64,000 bases of DNA from positions 1 through 64,000 of the forward strand of contig NZ_WACR01000002.1 in the NCBI RefSeq assembly GCF_008806325.1, read 5' to 3'. Positions 54,977-63,957 of this stretch are shown here, piece by piece. A program made the position numbers and the translations under genes. This DNA comes from Salibacter halophilus (GTDB lineage: Bacteria > Bacteroidota > Bacteroidia > Flavobacteriales_G > Salibacteraceae). Below the pieces are notes generated by a model. The model made no database searches. It saw only the letters and a list, made by a program, of their open reading frames with translations, and had not been told where the DNA came from. Within the stretch, counting starts at the first letter, position 1. Each line of letters begins with the position of its first letter.

Positions 54977-56977
54977 CTATTCTTTAATGTTGATTGAGAC
55001 TATTTCTGATTTTACTTTATTTCCTTCTCTATCAAATACTTTCAATTGAAAGGTGTGCTCACCGGGCTGTAGCTTCTTTAAGCTATAAGCCGAATCAGTC
55101 AGTCTGCCGGTAATTGGTTTCAATTGTTTGTCTCCTGGATGTTGACCGTAAATCACGTAGCCCATGACATCTTGTGGTCTGTCCACATTCCATTCGAACT
55201 CTGCATTTTTAGATCTGCGTCTCGTGTTGACTTTAAATTTCTCTATAGCTACAGGGGCGAGCTTTGGCTGGTTTACACGAACTTCTTTTGGATCTGACCG
55301 AAGAGATTCATTCCCCTCAGTATCAATAGCTATTATCGAATAAGCATAGGTTGACCCTGGTTGAACTGAGCGATCTAAATAGTTCCTGCTAGAAGATGGA
55401 AGATCTGTTAGGTTCACTTTTTCCCACTTTGGCTCTTCCTCTTTGATGTTTTTCCTGTAGACATCAATTTCTTCGAGATCATCAGCAGCTATCGATTGCC
55501 AGTTGATTTCTACCTGAGCTTCCTGATTCACAGTCACTCTCGATATAAAAGGTTTTGGTGGCGGATTGCGATCAGGAAACTGAGCTGTAGCAAGTTGAGA
55601 CATTTCGCTCATGTTTCCGTTCGTATCTACAGCAGTGATTTTATAGGAGAAATCACCCACAATTTTATCGTGCATCACATCCTGAAATTCATTGGTTTGA
55701 ATGGGATCTTTGGTAAAACGATTGTACAGTTCAGCTTTTCTATTGCGCTTTGTATAAACATGGTAACCGTGAAAATCGGGAGCTTTAGATTTGTCCCAGG
55801 TAATTTTGACGATTCCGGTATCGGCAATGGCTTGCACGCCTGTTGGTGGATCTGGCGGAATTGCATCTTTTAAGGTACTCGTGATGAAAGTACTTTTCAT
55901 CGTGTTTCCGTTGGTATCACGCGACTCGATTTTGAAGTAGTACGGACCTATTTCAGGGGCGATGTATTCTGTTGTAAATTCATCGGGCGGAATACCATCT
56001 TTCACTTTTTCGTATTCACCGTCTCGCTCTCTCGACATGTAGAGTGCGAAAGCATCAAAATCTTCAGGAATTTCAGCTTTCCAACTCAAGACAAAACTCA
56101 ATGAAGGATCGTCCTTTGAAATATCCAGGTTTTCGGGTTGTGCGGGGGGAATCACGTCTTCAGTTCCAAATTTTACGGGATCGGCTCTACCCGCTTCCTC
56201 CCCAAAATAATCGACTGTGACAAGTGTGTAAACGAATTCATCATCTTCGTCAAGTCCCTGATCCCAAAACGGATACTTCGAAACCTTTCCGTTTTCCATG
56301 TTGAACTTGACAGGCTTTTCGTTGATCAACATCGTGTCGTCAGGATTTCCGGCCGGAGCTCTGTACACATTGACAGCGAAGTAGCGATCTGGCTCGGCAA
56401 ACCACCCGATTTTGATCTTTTTGTTGTAACCTTTCGAAATGACATTTGCGGGTGGACCTTCAACAAGCTTTTGCCCTGCTGTCACGGGTTCGGATCTGAC
56501 CAACTCTTCTTCTCCACCATCCTGAATTTCAGTTATTTTATAAATGTAGTCAGAACCGGAAACAGCCGTTTTATCATCAAACCTGATTCCAGCAAATTTG
56601 GCAAACTCCTCACTGAGAACGAGTTTGGGAATGAGGATGAAATCGGCCATTGGTTTGTCACCAATCTTGTAATTCTGATCAGTAAATAATTGAGTAAAGG
56701 CTTTTATTTCCTGTGTCTTTTTCTCTTCAGGTATTTGATGAGCTCCCGGAACCAGTGGATCCTGATTGAGTTTTTCCCAATTTTGCTCTCCTACCATTTG
56801 ACGGTAAACATTGAAGCCGTTATATGAAACAACCTGTTTTGTAAACCACTTTAAGCGAGTTGGTTGGTCAGATCCATTAATCTTGACATAGAATTTCACA
56901 TCAGCATTTTGCTGAGCAAAACCGGTAAGTGTCAAAACTGACAACAACAGGATTGATATTTGCTGTTTCAAACTCAT
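54977..56977 (-). CDS. Secreted fibronectin type III repeat protein
   Basis: A 666-residue protein. The signal peptide ends LTGFAQ near residue 21. The mature part is mainly fibronectin type III modules of about 95 residues, recognised by PTGVQAIADTGIVKITWDKS, FHGYHVYTKRN and SYKITAVDTNGNMSE; I see five or six. There is no T9SS sorting domain; the last module ends HTFQLKVFDREGNKVKSEIVSINIKE. It may be periplasmic or attached to another secreted protein. It begins two bases after the 1467-residue gene and ends 19 bases before the collar gene. Three dispersed-motif copies (55290, 56492, 56866). Confidence 0.85.
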   Translation of the reverse strand: MSLKQQISILLLSVLTLTGFAQQNADVKFYVKINGSDQPTRLKWFTKQVVSYNGFNVYRQMVGEQNWEKLNQDPLVPGAHQIPEEKKTQEIKAFTQLFTDQNYKIGDKPMADFILIPKLVLSEEFAKFAGIRFDDKTAVSGSDYIYKITEIQDGGEEELVRSEPVTAGQKLVEGPPANVISKGYNKKIKIGWFAEPDRYFAVNVYRAPAGNPDDTMLINEKPVKFNMENGKVSKYPFWDQGLDEDDEFVYTLVTVDYFGEEAGRADPVKFGTEDVIPPAQPENLDISKDDPSLSFVLSWKAEIPEDFDAFALYMSRERDGEYEKVKDGIPPDEFTTEYIAPEIGPYYFKIESRDTNGNTMKSTFITSTLKDAIPPDPPTGVQAIADTGIVKITWDKSKAPDFHGYHVYTKRNRKAELYNRFTKDPIQTNEFQDVMHDKIVGDFSYKITAVDTNGNMSEMSQLATAQFPDRNPPPKPFISRVTVNQEAQVEINWQSIAADDLEEIDVYRKNIKEEEPKWEKVNLTDLPSSSRNYLDRSVQPGSTYAYSIIAIDTEGNESLRSDPKEVRVNQPKLAPVAIEKFKVNTRRRSKNAEFEWNVDRPQDVMGYVIYGQHPGDKQLKPITGRLTDSAYSLKKLQPGEHTFQLKVFDREGNKVKSEIVSINIKE

Positions 56978-56979
56978 TT

Positions 56980-59900
56980 TTAATCAATTAGTGTTAGTTC
57001 TTTATCAAATTTTGCGGTGAATGACTGCCCCAACGCACCGAATGAAGCCACGAACTCGCCATCGAGTGTCAACTCATTTGTGCTCCCTGCTAATTTTCCA
57101 TCAGCGCTGAGCAGTATTTCACCCAGGTTATAATCCGTTGGACTACCAATAACAGGATCGTAAACAAACCCTGCAGACACATAAGCACTGGCATGAGTGT
57201 GCAATTCAAAAGCTGCTGTGAATTTTTCTGGAGTTGAGAGGCTCGATAAATCAATTTCCATTTGAGCTCTTCCAAGAACATCTGCCTGGAATTTGAAATA
57301 AGGTGAAATATCTCCAACTACAATTGGGATATCAGGGCCATCGAGATTGACATCAACATCAACACCTAAAGCTACATCAAAACCGGCTTTACCATTAGGT
57401 TTGAGCCCTACATCCAGCCAGCCAAATGCTCTCAAGCTCGGTTGGCAAAACAGATCCAAAGTCATTGGGTTTTGCTCAGTACCGTAGCGTATATGCCACA
57501 AGTGAGCTGTTGGATCAGTGATGTTTTCCAAATCGACTTTCAAGTCGATATCGGCCTGACCTGCACCACAGTAATAAATAGGTGAAGGAATTCCCGGAAT
57601 AATGGGAGGAGCCATCCAAAGGTCACCATCTAACTTGAGGTGAGCTTCCATCACTTTTCCATAGCACATCTCTCCTCCACCTGTAAGCGCAAGTGCACTT
57701 TGATCTTTGATGAGTAAATCTAGCGGAGAGAAATCTGTATTCCAGAAACCACCATCAAAGTTCCCCATAACACAGGCCCTGATGTTGGTCAATGATGCCG
57801 GGTTTGAAAAATCGACTTCCTGAGTTGATTCTACTCTTCCACCGAGGTTTGCCGTTAAGTCGTATAAAACTCCTCCTCCAATTCCCACAAAAGGCAACTC
57901 AAATTCATCCTGAATTCCGGCTCCCCATGTGATAGAAAAAGGTGTTTGCAAATCGACAGCAAACTCGCGTTCATAAATTGGCGTTCCATCACGAACAATC
58001 CATTGTTTAGGTGAAACATGAGAACCAATAGCAAAGCCGAGTCCACTGAGTCCGATATACGGTGAAACGATTGGGAAGCCAAGTCCAGCCTGGCCTCTCA
58101 TAAGATAAACTGGACGCGGAACACCATCAGATCCAGAGGCGTAGCCCATAATCGTTTGGACTTTAAAACCATCTAGGTATTGTGATACTGGAATGATTCC
58201 TGAATTGAAATCCAAATTACCACCAACAATATTTCCGCCAATCCCGAATTCATTGTCATTGATCAGGCTCACTTTTCCACTCACGCTCGCTATCATCCCG
58301 AGATCGACATAAACATTGGCCTCGAACTTGAAACCGTGATCAGTATCAGTTACACCAGCCATCGCTCCGGCATCTGCTTTCACATCAACTGTTGCATCTT
58401 TGAACTGAATCCCCGTGATCTGACTGGCAGCATCGCTTACTTTTTGAAGTTCTTCAGAAGATGCTGAAGCTGATACACCTCCCTGAGCTCCTATTCCATC
58501 TCCACCTTCAAAACCCAACGTACCGCTGGCTCCGGCACTACCGCTCGCAGTTGAATTTCCTCCACTGGCACTGGCTGTACCTTCCACCACAGCGCTGATA
58601 AAATCTTCCTTTTCAGTATCGTAAGGCTCAGGCTTTTGCCTTACAGCTGTCAATGCTACTTCAATACCGGCACTTCCACCGTCACCGGCAACCGTTGGTC
58701 CCATATCAACCGTAGCTATAGCGCCAATCGCGGTGTATCCTTCCAGTTCTAATGCTGCTATTGAACTAACTGTAACGGGTAATCCATTGAGTTCACAGGA
58801 AACTGGTGTTTCCAGGCTCATCGCCTGGTTAAGACCTCCAAAGCCCATCATTCCTGTAGCACTCATTTTGAAATTACTGATATTATCAACAGTCAGATCC
58901 AAGGCCGGACACTCGTAAACTGCGTTCATGTCCAGTATTCCATTTTCATCAAAGTGAGCGTCAGAAACAGTGATTTTTGAGTAGCGTTCGTCATCACCTT
59001 TATCGACTTCTATTGTACCGTTGAAATCTCCATCGAAGTAAGGTGTGTCAAAACCAGAGGCTGTGAGGGGAGCTTTAACATCGTATTTCGTTTCTGTGTT
59101 GATTTGAGTCAGAGTGATGTCAATTCCCATCTCACCTTCTACAAAATCACTTCCGTCAATTTCGAAATTCAAATAGTCGAAATCACCAACGAAAGCATAA
59201 GCCGATGCGAGCTCATCAGCCGGACTGTAGTCAATTTTGAAATTCAGCCCTTTTGAGTCAATTGAGTTTTTCATCATGTAAGACTGTGTGAGGCCGGCAT
59301 CCTTCACAATATCTTCCTTCACGTAAACAAATCCATTCTCATCAAATCCAAAAGGAATTTCAAACTCTGATTGTGTGAAGTAAATACCAGTCCAATCTGC
59401 TTGCCCGCTCTTTGTTCCCGGAGATTCATCCTCACTGAAATCCACTACTATTTCACCTGGGTTGAGAGTGAACTTTGTATTTTCTAGAAGGTTGATATCT
59501 ACTCCTTCCAATCCGTATGAAATGGTGTTGTAATGTAGATTGTCAAAATCGACAAATGGAATTACGAGCGGATTTCCTTCGCTGTCATTAATGTCGTCTT
59601 CAAAAGTGATTTCGCCATCGTAATCTCCTGAAAAGCGGTTTTCACTGATAATCAATTCTGAATCATCGTTGTACTCAATCGTGAACCCTGCAGGATCTAA
59701 TAAGTTGAATGTATTGTTTTCATTGAGGTTTAATCCGCCCTGCAGGTAGTAATTATCAAAATTGATCCAGTCTGATTTCGTTTCAACTTTCGCCTGCTGA
59801 CTGGCTGTTGTAACAAGAGGAAGCGGATAAGTTGCGTACCCTTTTAGGGAGAGTGAATTTTTATTGAGTTTTACTTTCTCTGGATGAAAAAATCCATTTG

Positions 59901-61383
59901 GAATGCCCTCGGTCAAACTCTCAAGACCTATTGTGTCCATCGTAATTTGAGTTTCAATCTCTCCTTCATCGAGAACGACCTGTCCTGCTACTTCTTTGAG
60001 CTTTAAATTTTCAAAGTCGATTTCGATCAGAGCCGAATCTCCTCCTCCAATTTTAATTTTTCCTGTTCCTGAAATATCATTCAAATCAGTACCGTCAAGA
60101 GTAGTGACAAGCACTTCGTGATTTCCCGCCTTGAATTTGTCGAGGAAAGGTGGAGATGTAAAAGTCCTCACGTCACTCTCTGCAACTTTTTGCCCATCAC
60201 TAAGAGCTGAAACTCGCCAGGCATATTCATTATCAGTTGGGAGTGAATCGAGCATGATTTGATATCCTCCTGTTGCAGGCATTTGGGCTGTGTTTTGAGA
60301 CAAGTAAGCCTGATTGTTGTCGATGGCCTGGTCCGGGTTCTGACCATTACTGAGCTCGACTATTTTAAGGTTGTAAACAACTTGTTGACCGGGCACGTCA
60401 TTATCGATGGCTCCCCATTCAAAAATGGGCTGATCCTCATCTGTAAAACCAAAATCATCATCGGGCTTGTTGAGTGTGATATTTCCACCTGTTGGATAAC
60501 CGTAAGAAAACCAGCAAACCTCACTGAGGCCGTTGTTTTTAAAGGAGGTAAATCCGCGATTGTCACGCGCCCGAATATGCCACAGGTATTTCTTACCCAA
60601 TTCTAGCGGAGGCTGTGCAATACCGTAAACAAGTGTAGTTTGCATTTGCCACTGACTCTCGTAAACCTGAAAAACAGCGTTATTCGTCATGGCATTCATC
60701 GGGTCGATGGTGTTGTCTGTAATTTCGTAGAGCGTAAACCTGTACTCTGTAGATCCTGTGGCTCCAGGACCTGGCGGACTAGCAGCCTGCCACTGAAAAA
60801 TAGTGTTTTGTCCCTGAGATGGGGAAACTGCTGTGCTACAAGTTGGATTGACAGCAAGTGGCTGATCGCGGAGCTGAATATAAGCGCTGGCCTGTGCCGG
60901 ACGAGAAATCGTTTTACCCGACATGTACTCAACTACTTCAATCTTAAAGGTGTACATTCCTTCGGGGATTTTCCCGTTTTGCTCGATTTGTTGTCGAGAT
61001 ATTCCATTGAATTGTAGATTGTTATAATCGAGATACGGTAAAAGGTCAGATCCCTTGATCGTTACCGGAACATTAGGTGTTAAAGTAATCGGTTGGTTGG
61101 GAATAAAGTTGGGTTTTGTCTCCAGTTTAATCGAACTCGATTCAATGGTAAGGTGTAACCTAACCTGGACTGATGGCTCATTAGCATCGCGAAGTGTAAT
61201 ATTCGACATCCACTTGTTGGAGCCTGCCTGTGAATAATCAGCGATGAACGCTGAATACGGTGGCGTTAAGTTGGTAGTAACATCAACCGGATAAACCTGT
61301 GCATTTACTTTGGCAGAATTAGCCAACATCAGGAAACCTGTGCAAAATGAAAGGATGATATGGGTGAACTTTTTCATTTTCAT
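56980..61383 (-). CDS. Very large secreted protein of unknown family
   Basis: A 1467-residue protein I do not recognise. The signal peptide ends AKVNAQ near residue 29. Residues 30-420 look like two or three Fn3-like modules (ITLTPNVPVTIKGSDLLPYLDY, KKYLWHIRARDNRG, VYNLKIVELSNGQNPDQAI). Residues 430-850 are beta-rich and regular, with phrases such as SLKGYATYPLPL. Around 895-985 is a Gly/Ala/Ser-rich segment (SASGGNSTASGSAGASG). The rest is long beta strands, some with aromatic-rich turns. No T9SS sorting domain is seen at the end (FTAKFDKELTLID). It overlaps the barrel gene upstream by one base (TAATG) and is two bases from the Fn3 gene. Confidence 0.75.
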   Translation of the reverse strand: MKMKKFTHIILSFCTGFLMLANSAKVNAQVYPVDVTTNLTPPYSAFIADYSQAGSNKWMSNITLRDANEPSVQVRLHLTIESSSIKLETKPNFIPNQPITLTPNVPVTIKGSDLLPYLDYNNLQFNGISRQQIEQNGKIPEGMYTFKIEVVEYMSGKTISRPAQASAYIQLRDQPLAVNPTCSTAVSPSQGQNTIFQWQAASPPGPGATGSTEYRFTLYEITDNTIDPMNAMTNNAVFQVYESQWQMQTTLVYGIAQPPLELGKKYLWHIRARDNRGFTSFKNNGLSEVCWFSYGYPTGGNITLNKPDDDFGFTDEDQPIFEWGAIDNDVPGQQVVYNLKIVELSNGQNPDQAIDNNQAYLSQNTAQMPATGGYQIMLDSLPTDNEYAWRVSALSDGQKVAESDVRTFTSPPFLDKFKAGNHEVLVTTLDGTDLNDISGTGKIKIGGGDSALIEIDFENLKLKEVAGQVVLDEGEIETQITMDTIGLESLTEGIPNGFFHPEKVKLNKNSLSLKGYATYPLPLVTTASQQAKVETKSDWINFDNYYLQGGLNLNENNTFNLLDPAGFTIEYNDDSELIISENRFSGDYDGEITFEDDINDSEGNPLVIPFVDFDNLHYNTISYGLEGVDINLLENTKFTLNPGEIVVDFSEDESPGTKSGQADWTGIYFTQSEFEIPFGFDENGFVYVKEDIVKDAGLTQSYMMKNSIDSKGLNFKIDYSPADELASAYAFVGDFDYLNFEIDGSDFVEGEMGIDITLTQINTETKYDVKAPLTASGFDTPYFDGDFNGTIEVDKGDDERYSKITVSDAHFDENGILDMNAVYECPALDLTVDNISNFKMSATGMMGFGGLNQAMSLETPVSCELNGLPVTVSSIAALELEGYTAIGAIATVDMGPTVAGDGGSAGIEVALTAVRQKPEPYDTEKEDFISAVVEGTASASGGNSTASGSAGASGTLGFEGGDGIGAQGGVSASASSEELQKVSDAASQITGIQFKDATVDVKADAGAMAGVTDTDHGFKFEANVYVDLGMIASVSGKVSLINDNEFGIGGNIVGGNLDFNSGIIPVSQYLDGFKVQTIMGYASGSDGVPRPVYLMRGQAGLGFPIVSPYIGLSGLGFAIGSHVSPKQWIVRDGTPIYEREFAVDLQTPFSITWGAGIQDEFELPFVGIGGGVLYDLTANLGGRVESTQEVDFSNPASLTNIRACVMGNFDGGFWNTDFSPLDLLIKDQSALALTGGGEMCYGKVMEAHLKLDGDLWMAPPIIPGIPSPIYYCGAGQADIDLKVDLENITDPTAHLWHIRYGTEQNPMTLDLFCQPSLRAFGWLDVGLKPNGKAGFDVALGVDVDVNLDGPDIPIVVGDISPYFKFQADVLGRAQMEIDLSSLSTPEKFTAAFELHTHASAYVSAGFVYDPVIGSPTDYNLGEILLSADGKLAGSTNELTLDGEFVASFGALGQSFTAKFDKELTLID

Positions 61384-63068
61384 TAAAAATTATAGCTGTA
61401 TGAAACATTCCCTCTTAACTCTGTAAAGCCGGTTGCCTGTGCACCAACAGGTTGTTGATTCACAACACTTGCCTGTAATCCCAGAGTGCTCTTTTTAAAA
61501 AGCTTCACATTAAAACTGGGACTTATTGTGTGTACATCACTATTCCGCTCGCCATCTACAATTGTTTGTGCATTAGAGTATGCGAGTGAAACATTTCCTT
61601 TTTCCTTAAAAACTGATTTGCTCAACTGTAATGTTGGTCCGATCCCGTTTGTCAAAATTGGGTTGATGTCATTGCGGAAATAGTTGATCGATAGATTGCC
61701 CGTCATTCCTATTGATGACAATGCAATTGTGTAACCCAGGTTAAAATTCGATATTTCAGATGCGTTATCTTCAGCATCACTTGTTTCCTGTCTGGATATA
61801 GTGAGGAAAATCGATTGAGGAATATCATCTGAGCTAATAGTGTAAAAAGTGGAGAGTGTGAGGTTTCGTGTAATTTGAAAAAATTGCAGCGTATCATTTG
61901 CTACAACCCCTGTTTGGTAAGAGTTAGTAGTGAAATTAGATCCTGATAATGTAAAGTTCAACATTTTAGTAGCCCTTATATAGATATTTCCATTCACGAT
62001 AATTCGCTGAGTCTCTTCTTCTTTGAGGTCATCGATGTTGTCTTTTTGGACACCCGCATCAGCAGCGAACGTAACTTTGTTCTTGAATAGTGAAAATGCT
62101 ACACCTCCGGTAATATTTTGAAGATCGTTGTTTAAGAATGGCGACCCCATCGTTTGGTAATTGGGATCAACTCTCTTGTACTTTGCATTTAACTCGAACT
62201 TTCCAAAGTTTCGTGACGCCTGAGCTGTTATGGCATTATTGATTGATGTTGATGTGTTGGCCTTTAATAATGGCCCCAGGTTATCGGCAAAGGTGAACGA
62301 TTGAATCGCCTGATCGGGAAGTGAGATGTTGCGCGTGTAGTAGCTGCGAGCATATTCTATTTTAGCTGTTGTTTTATCGTCAATTTTTATATCAGCATTT
62401 AAACCCAACACGAGGTTCTCTGCCGGTTGCAGGTTCTGAATACTATCGGGAACATCAATGGAGCCGGGACGGTCACTTGCCTTAAAAGCGATAAACTCCA
62501 AACTTCCGAATTTTTTCGTGTATTTAACCTTAGCTCCACCACCCCATCTATCATAGGCTGGCCCGCTAGTTGGATCCATGTCGGCTACTGCAACTCCGGG
62601 TGGTAAATCGGCCGGATCTATACCTTTATTGAGCCGACCGTACATCGCTTTTACTTCAATTGGTAATTCTGGTGGTGCTGCCTCAACTCCTCCACCAAAA
62701 AAGCGATTACCACTCAATGTGTAAGTGGAAAAATTCATGGATCGATAACCTACATGAGCTGTTATCCATTTATACTTGGGACTGAAACCAAATTGATTGT
62801 AAGGCTGTGAGAATGAACTTTCCTGATTTGAATAGGTGAATGAAAAAGGAACAGAGTTTCCAAAGATCTTCACATCAAGATTGGCATTTATTTGCCAAAA
62901 AAGAGGATCCCTGCGATTTTCCATGCCTTCAACATGGTAAAATGAAGATGTAGCCGTTACATTTCCTCCTAACTGAAGTGGTTTCTTCTCACTCAGATTT
63001 GAAAAATCCTGTGAGAATCCCAGTAAGGCTAAACTCCATAGCAGTACCGAAATGACAAATTCTTTCAT
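61383..63068 (-). CDS. Outer-membrane beta-barrel protein heading the 28-kb operon
   Basis: A 561-residue protein. The signal peptide ends ALLGFSQ near residue 20. The mature part consists of amphipathic strands with short turns: VTATSSFYHVEG, PFSFTYSNQESSFS, AKIEYARSYYTRN, FNLGYTIALSSIGMTGNLSINYF. It ends in a strand closing on F (ELRGNVSYSYNF), as barrels recognised by the BAM machinery do. No TonB box or plug domain is evident, so it is not a TonB receptor. It may anchor or export the 1467-residue protein whose start overlaps its stop. Family not recognised. Confidence 0.8.
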   Translation of the reverse strand: MKEFVISVLLWSLALLGFSQDFSNLSEKKPLQLGGNVTATSSFYHVEGMENRRDPLFWQINANLDVKIFGNSVPFSFTYSNQESSFSQPYNQFGFSPKYKWITAHVGYRSMNFSTYTLSGNRFFGGGVEAAPPELPIEVKAMYGRLNKGIDPADLPPGVAVADMDPTSGPAYDRWGGGAKVKYTKKFGSLEFIAFKASDRPGSIDVPDSIQNLQPAENLVLGLNADIKIDDKTTAKIEYARSYYTRNISLPDQAIQSFTFADNLGPLLKANTSTSINNAITAQASRNFGKFELNAKYKRVDPNYQTMGSPFLNNDLQNITGGVAFSLFKNKVTFAADAGVQKDNIDDLKEEETQRIIVNGNIYIRATKMLNFTLSGSNFTTNSYQTGVVANDTLQFFQITRNLTLSTFYTISSDDIPQSIFLTISRQETSDAEDNASEISNFNLGYTIALSSIGMTGNLSINYFRNDINPILTNGIGPTLQLSKSVFKEKGNVSLAYSNAQTIVDGERNSDVHTISPSFNVKLFKKSTLGLQASVVNQQPVGAQATGFTELRGNVSYSYNF

Positions 63069-63200
63069 GCCGCCACAGACTTGTTTGAGTGCTAATTCGA
63101 GTCCAAATTAGCGACATGACCTTAACATCTTTTAAGAAGCCGGTAAACGAACAGAATCAATCCCTAAACGACATGAAATAATACCTGAATGAATACCCTT

Positions 63201-63956
63201 TTATCCAACAATTCTCATTCTCGAATACAAATCTCGCTTGTAGGTTCGACCGACAGGAACCTTGATATTTTCACCGAGTATGGCGTGATCTTTATTGACA
63301 TACTCCAAATGTTCAAGATTGATAACTGTTGAACGGTGAATGCGCATGAAGTTTTTCTCGGGTAATAATTCGCTGAGTTCACTCAGAGTAATACGCGCAG
63401 TTATCGATTTCTCAACTGTTGCTATATCGCAATATTTATCTTTAGAAGCCTGAAAATAAAGGATATCTGAAAATGGAATTTTTTTGAGTGAGTCGCCAAC
63501 TTTCACAAAGATGGTTTCGTTCAACACTCCGCCAAAATTGTGTTTTTGGTCAGATCCATTCTCACTCATCAGCTTTAGGTTCTGACCACGTTTTGATACG
63601 GCCAATTCCACTGCAGACTTGAACTGCGGTTCTGACACTGGTTTAATCAAATACGAATCTGGATCAGTTGCCTGTGAACGCTCAAGAGTTTGGTAATCAG
63701 CAAGTGATGTTACGTAAATAAGTGCGAAATCTGTTTCGGGTTTTGCCTTTTTGACAATTTCAATTCCATCGAGCTCATCATCGAGGTTGATGTCCATAAC
63801 CAAAACATCAGGCTGTACTGCGTTGATGACGTTGATTGCTTCGCTGGCGTTATTGATTACCTGAACGACCTCGTAACCGAGATCCTCAGCCATATTTTCA
63901 ATTTTCTCGCTCTGGAGTAAATCATCTTCAACTATTAGCAAGCGTACGTTTTGCAT
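63201..63956 (-). CDS. LytTR-family response regulator
   Basis: A 251-residue response regulator from ATG 63956 (MQNVRLLIVEDD); a TTG in frame at 63980 would run into the upstream gene. The receiver domain has E10-D11-D12, phospho-acceptor D55 in VMDINLDD, T83 and K105 in LIKPV. After a linker (about 120-145) the LytTR DNA-binding domain fills about 147-251, with DILYFQASKDKYCDI and KNFMRIHRSTVINLEHL. It probably acts with the histidine kinase just upstream. The divergence of the 28-kb operon makes it a candidate regulator, though LytTR sites were not identified. An inverted pair of dispersed-motif copies codes for the linker. Confidence 0.92.
   Translation of the reverse strand: MQNVRLLIVEDDLLQSEKIENMAEDLGYEVVQVINNASEAINVINAVQPDVLVMDINLDDELDGIEIVKKAKPETDFALIYVTSLADYQTLERSQATDPDSYLIKPVSEPQFKSAVELAVSKRGQNLKLMSENGSDQKHNFGGVLNETIFVKVGDSLKKIPFSDILYFQASKDKYCDIATVEKSITARITLSELSELLPEKNFMRIHRSTVINLEHLEYVNKDHAILGENIKVPVGRTYKRDLYSRMRIVG
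63548..63587. repeat. Inverted pair of dispersed motifs
   Basis: GGTCAGATCC at 63548-63557 and GGTTCTGACC at 63578-63587 face each other across 20 bases. They can pair over 10 bases with one mismatch. Both lie in the linker of the LytTR regulator, encoding GSD and GQN. Confidence 0.85.
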
Positions 63957-63957
63957 G

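Larger units (their letters stand above)
3108..63587. repeat. Dispersed motif YGGTCAGADCC, 39 exact core copies
   Basis: Copies of GGTCAGADCC (D = A, G or T), located by reading both strands. Plus strand starts: 3108, 13704, 19536, 23426, 28062, 29802, 33072, 35336, 36870, 38106, 40791, 41794, 44334, 46092, 47232, 49134, 50241, 52746, 56866, 61044, 63548. Minus strand copies, lower coordinate: 5238, 7251, 12087, 13956, 19423, 19789, 22101, 25329, 30107, 32181, 39162, 46718, 48698, 49805, 55290, 56492, 60336, 63578. The variable base is T in 16, A in 12, G in 11 and never C. The preceding base is C or T in 36 of 39. All lie in coding regions. With roughly 40 percent GC, my rough expectation for both strands is about 0.2 copies. 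Function is unknown; see findings. Confidence 0.9.

Noticed and set aside
3108-63587. GGTCAGADCC as a Chi, KOPS or other polar element
   Set aside because: Copies are nearly equal on both strands (21 and 18) across one 64-kb segment, which polar elements would not show unless the origin or terminus lay in the middle.
3108-63587. GGTCAGADCC as Dam (GATC) methylation context
   Set aside because: Only the T variant (16 of 39) contains GATC, so GATC cannot be the reason for the enrichment.
3108-63587. GGTCAGADCC as an effect of a repeated protein domain
   Set aside because: The copies fall in unrelated proteins and in all five possible frames.
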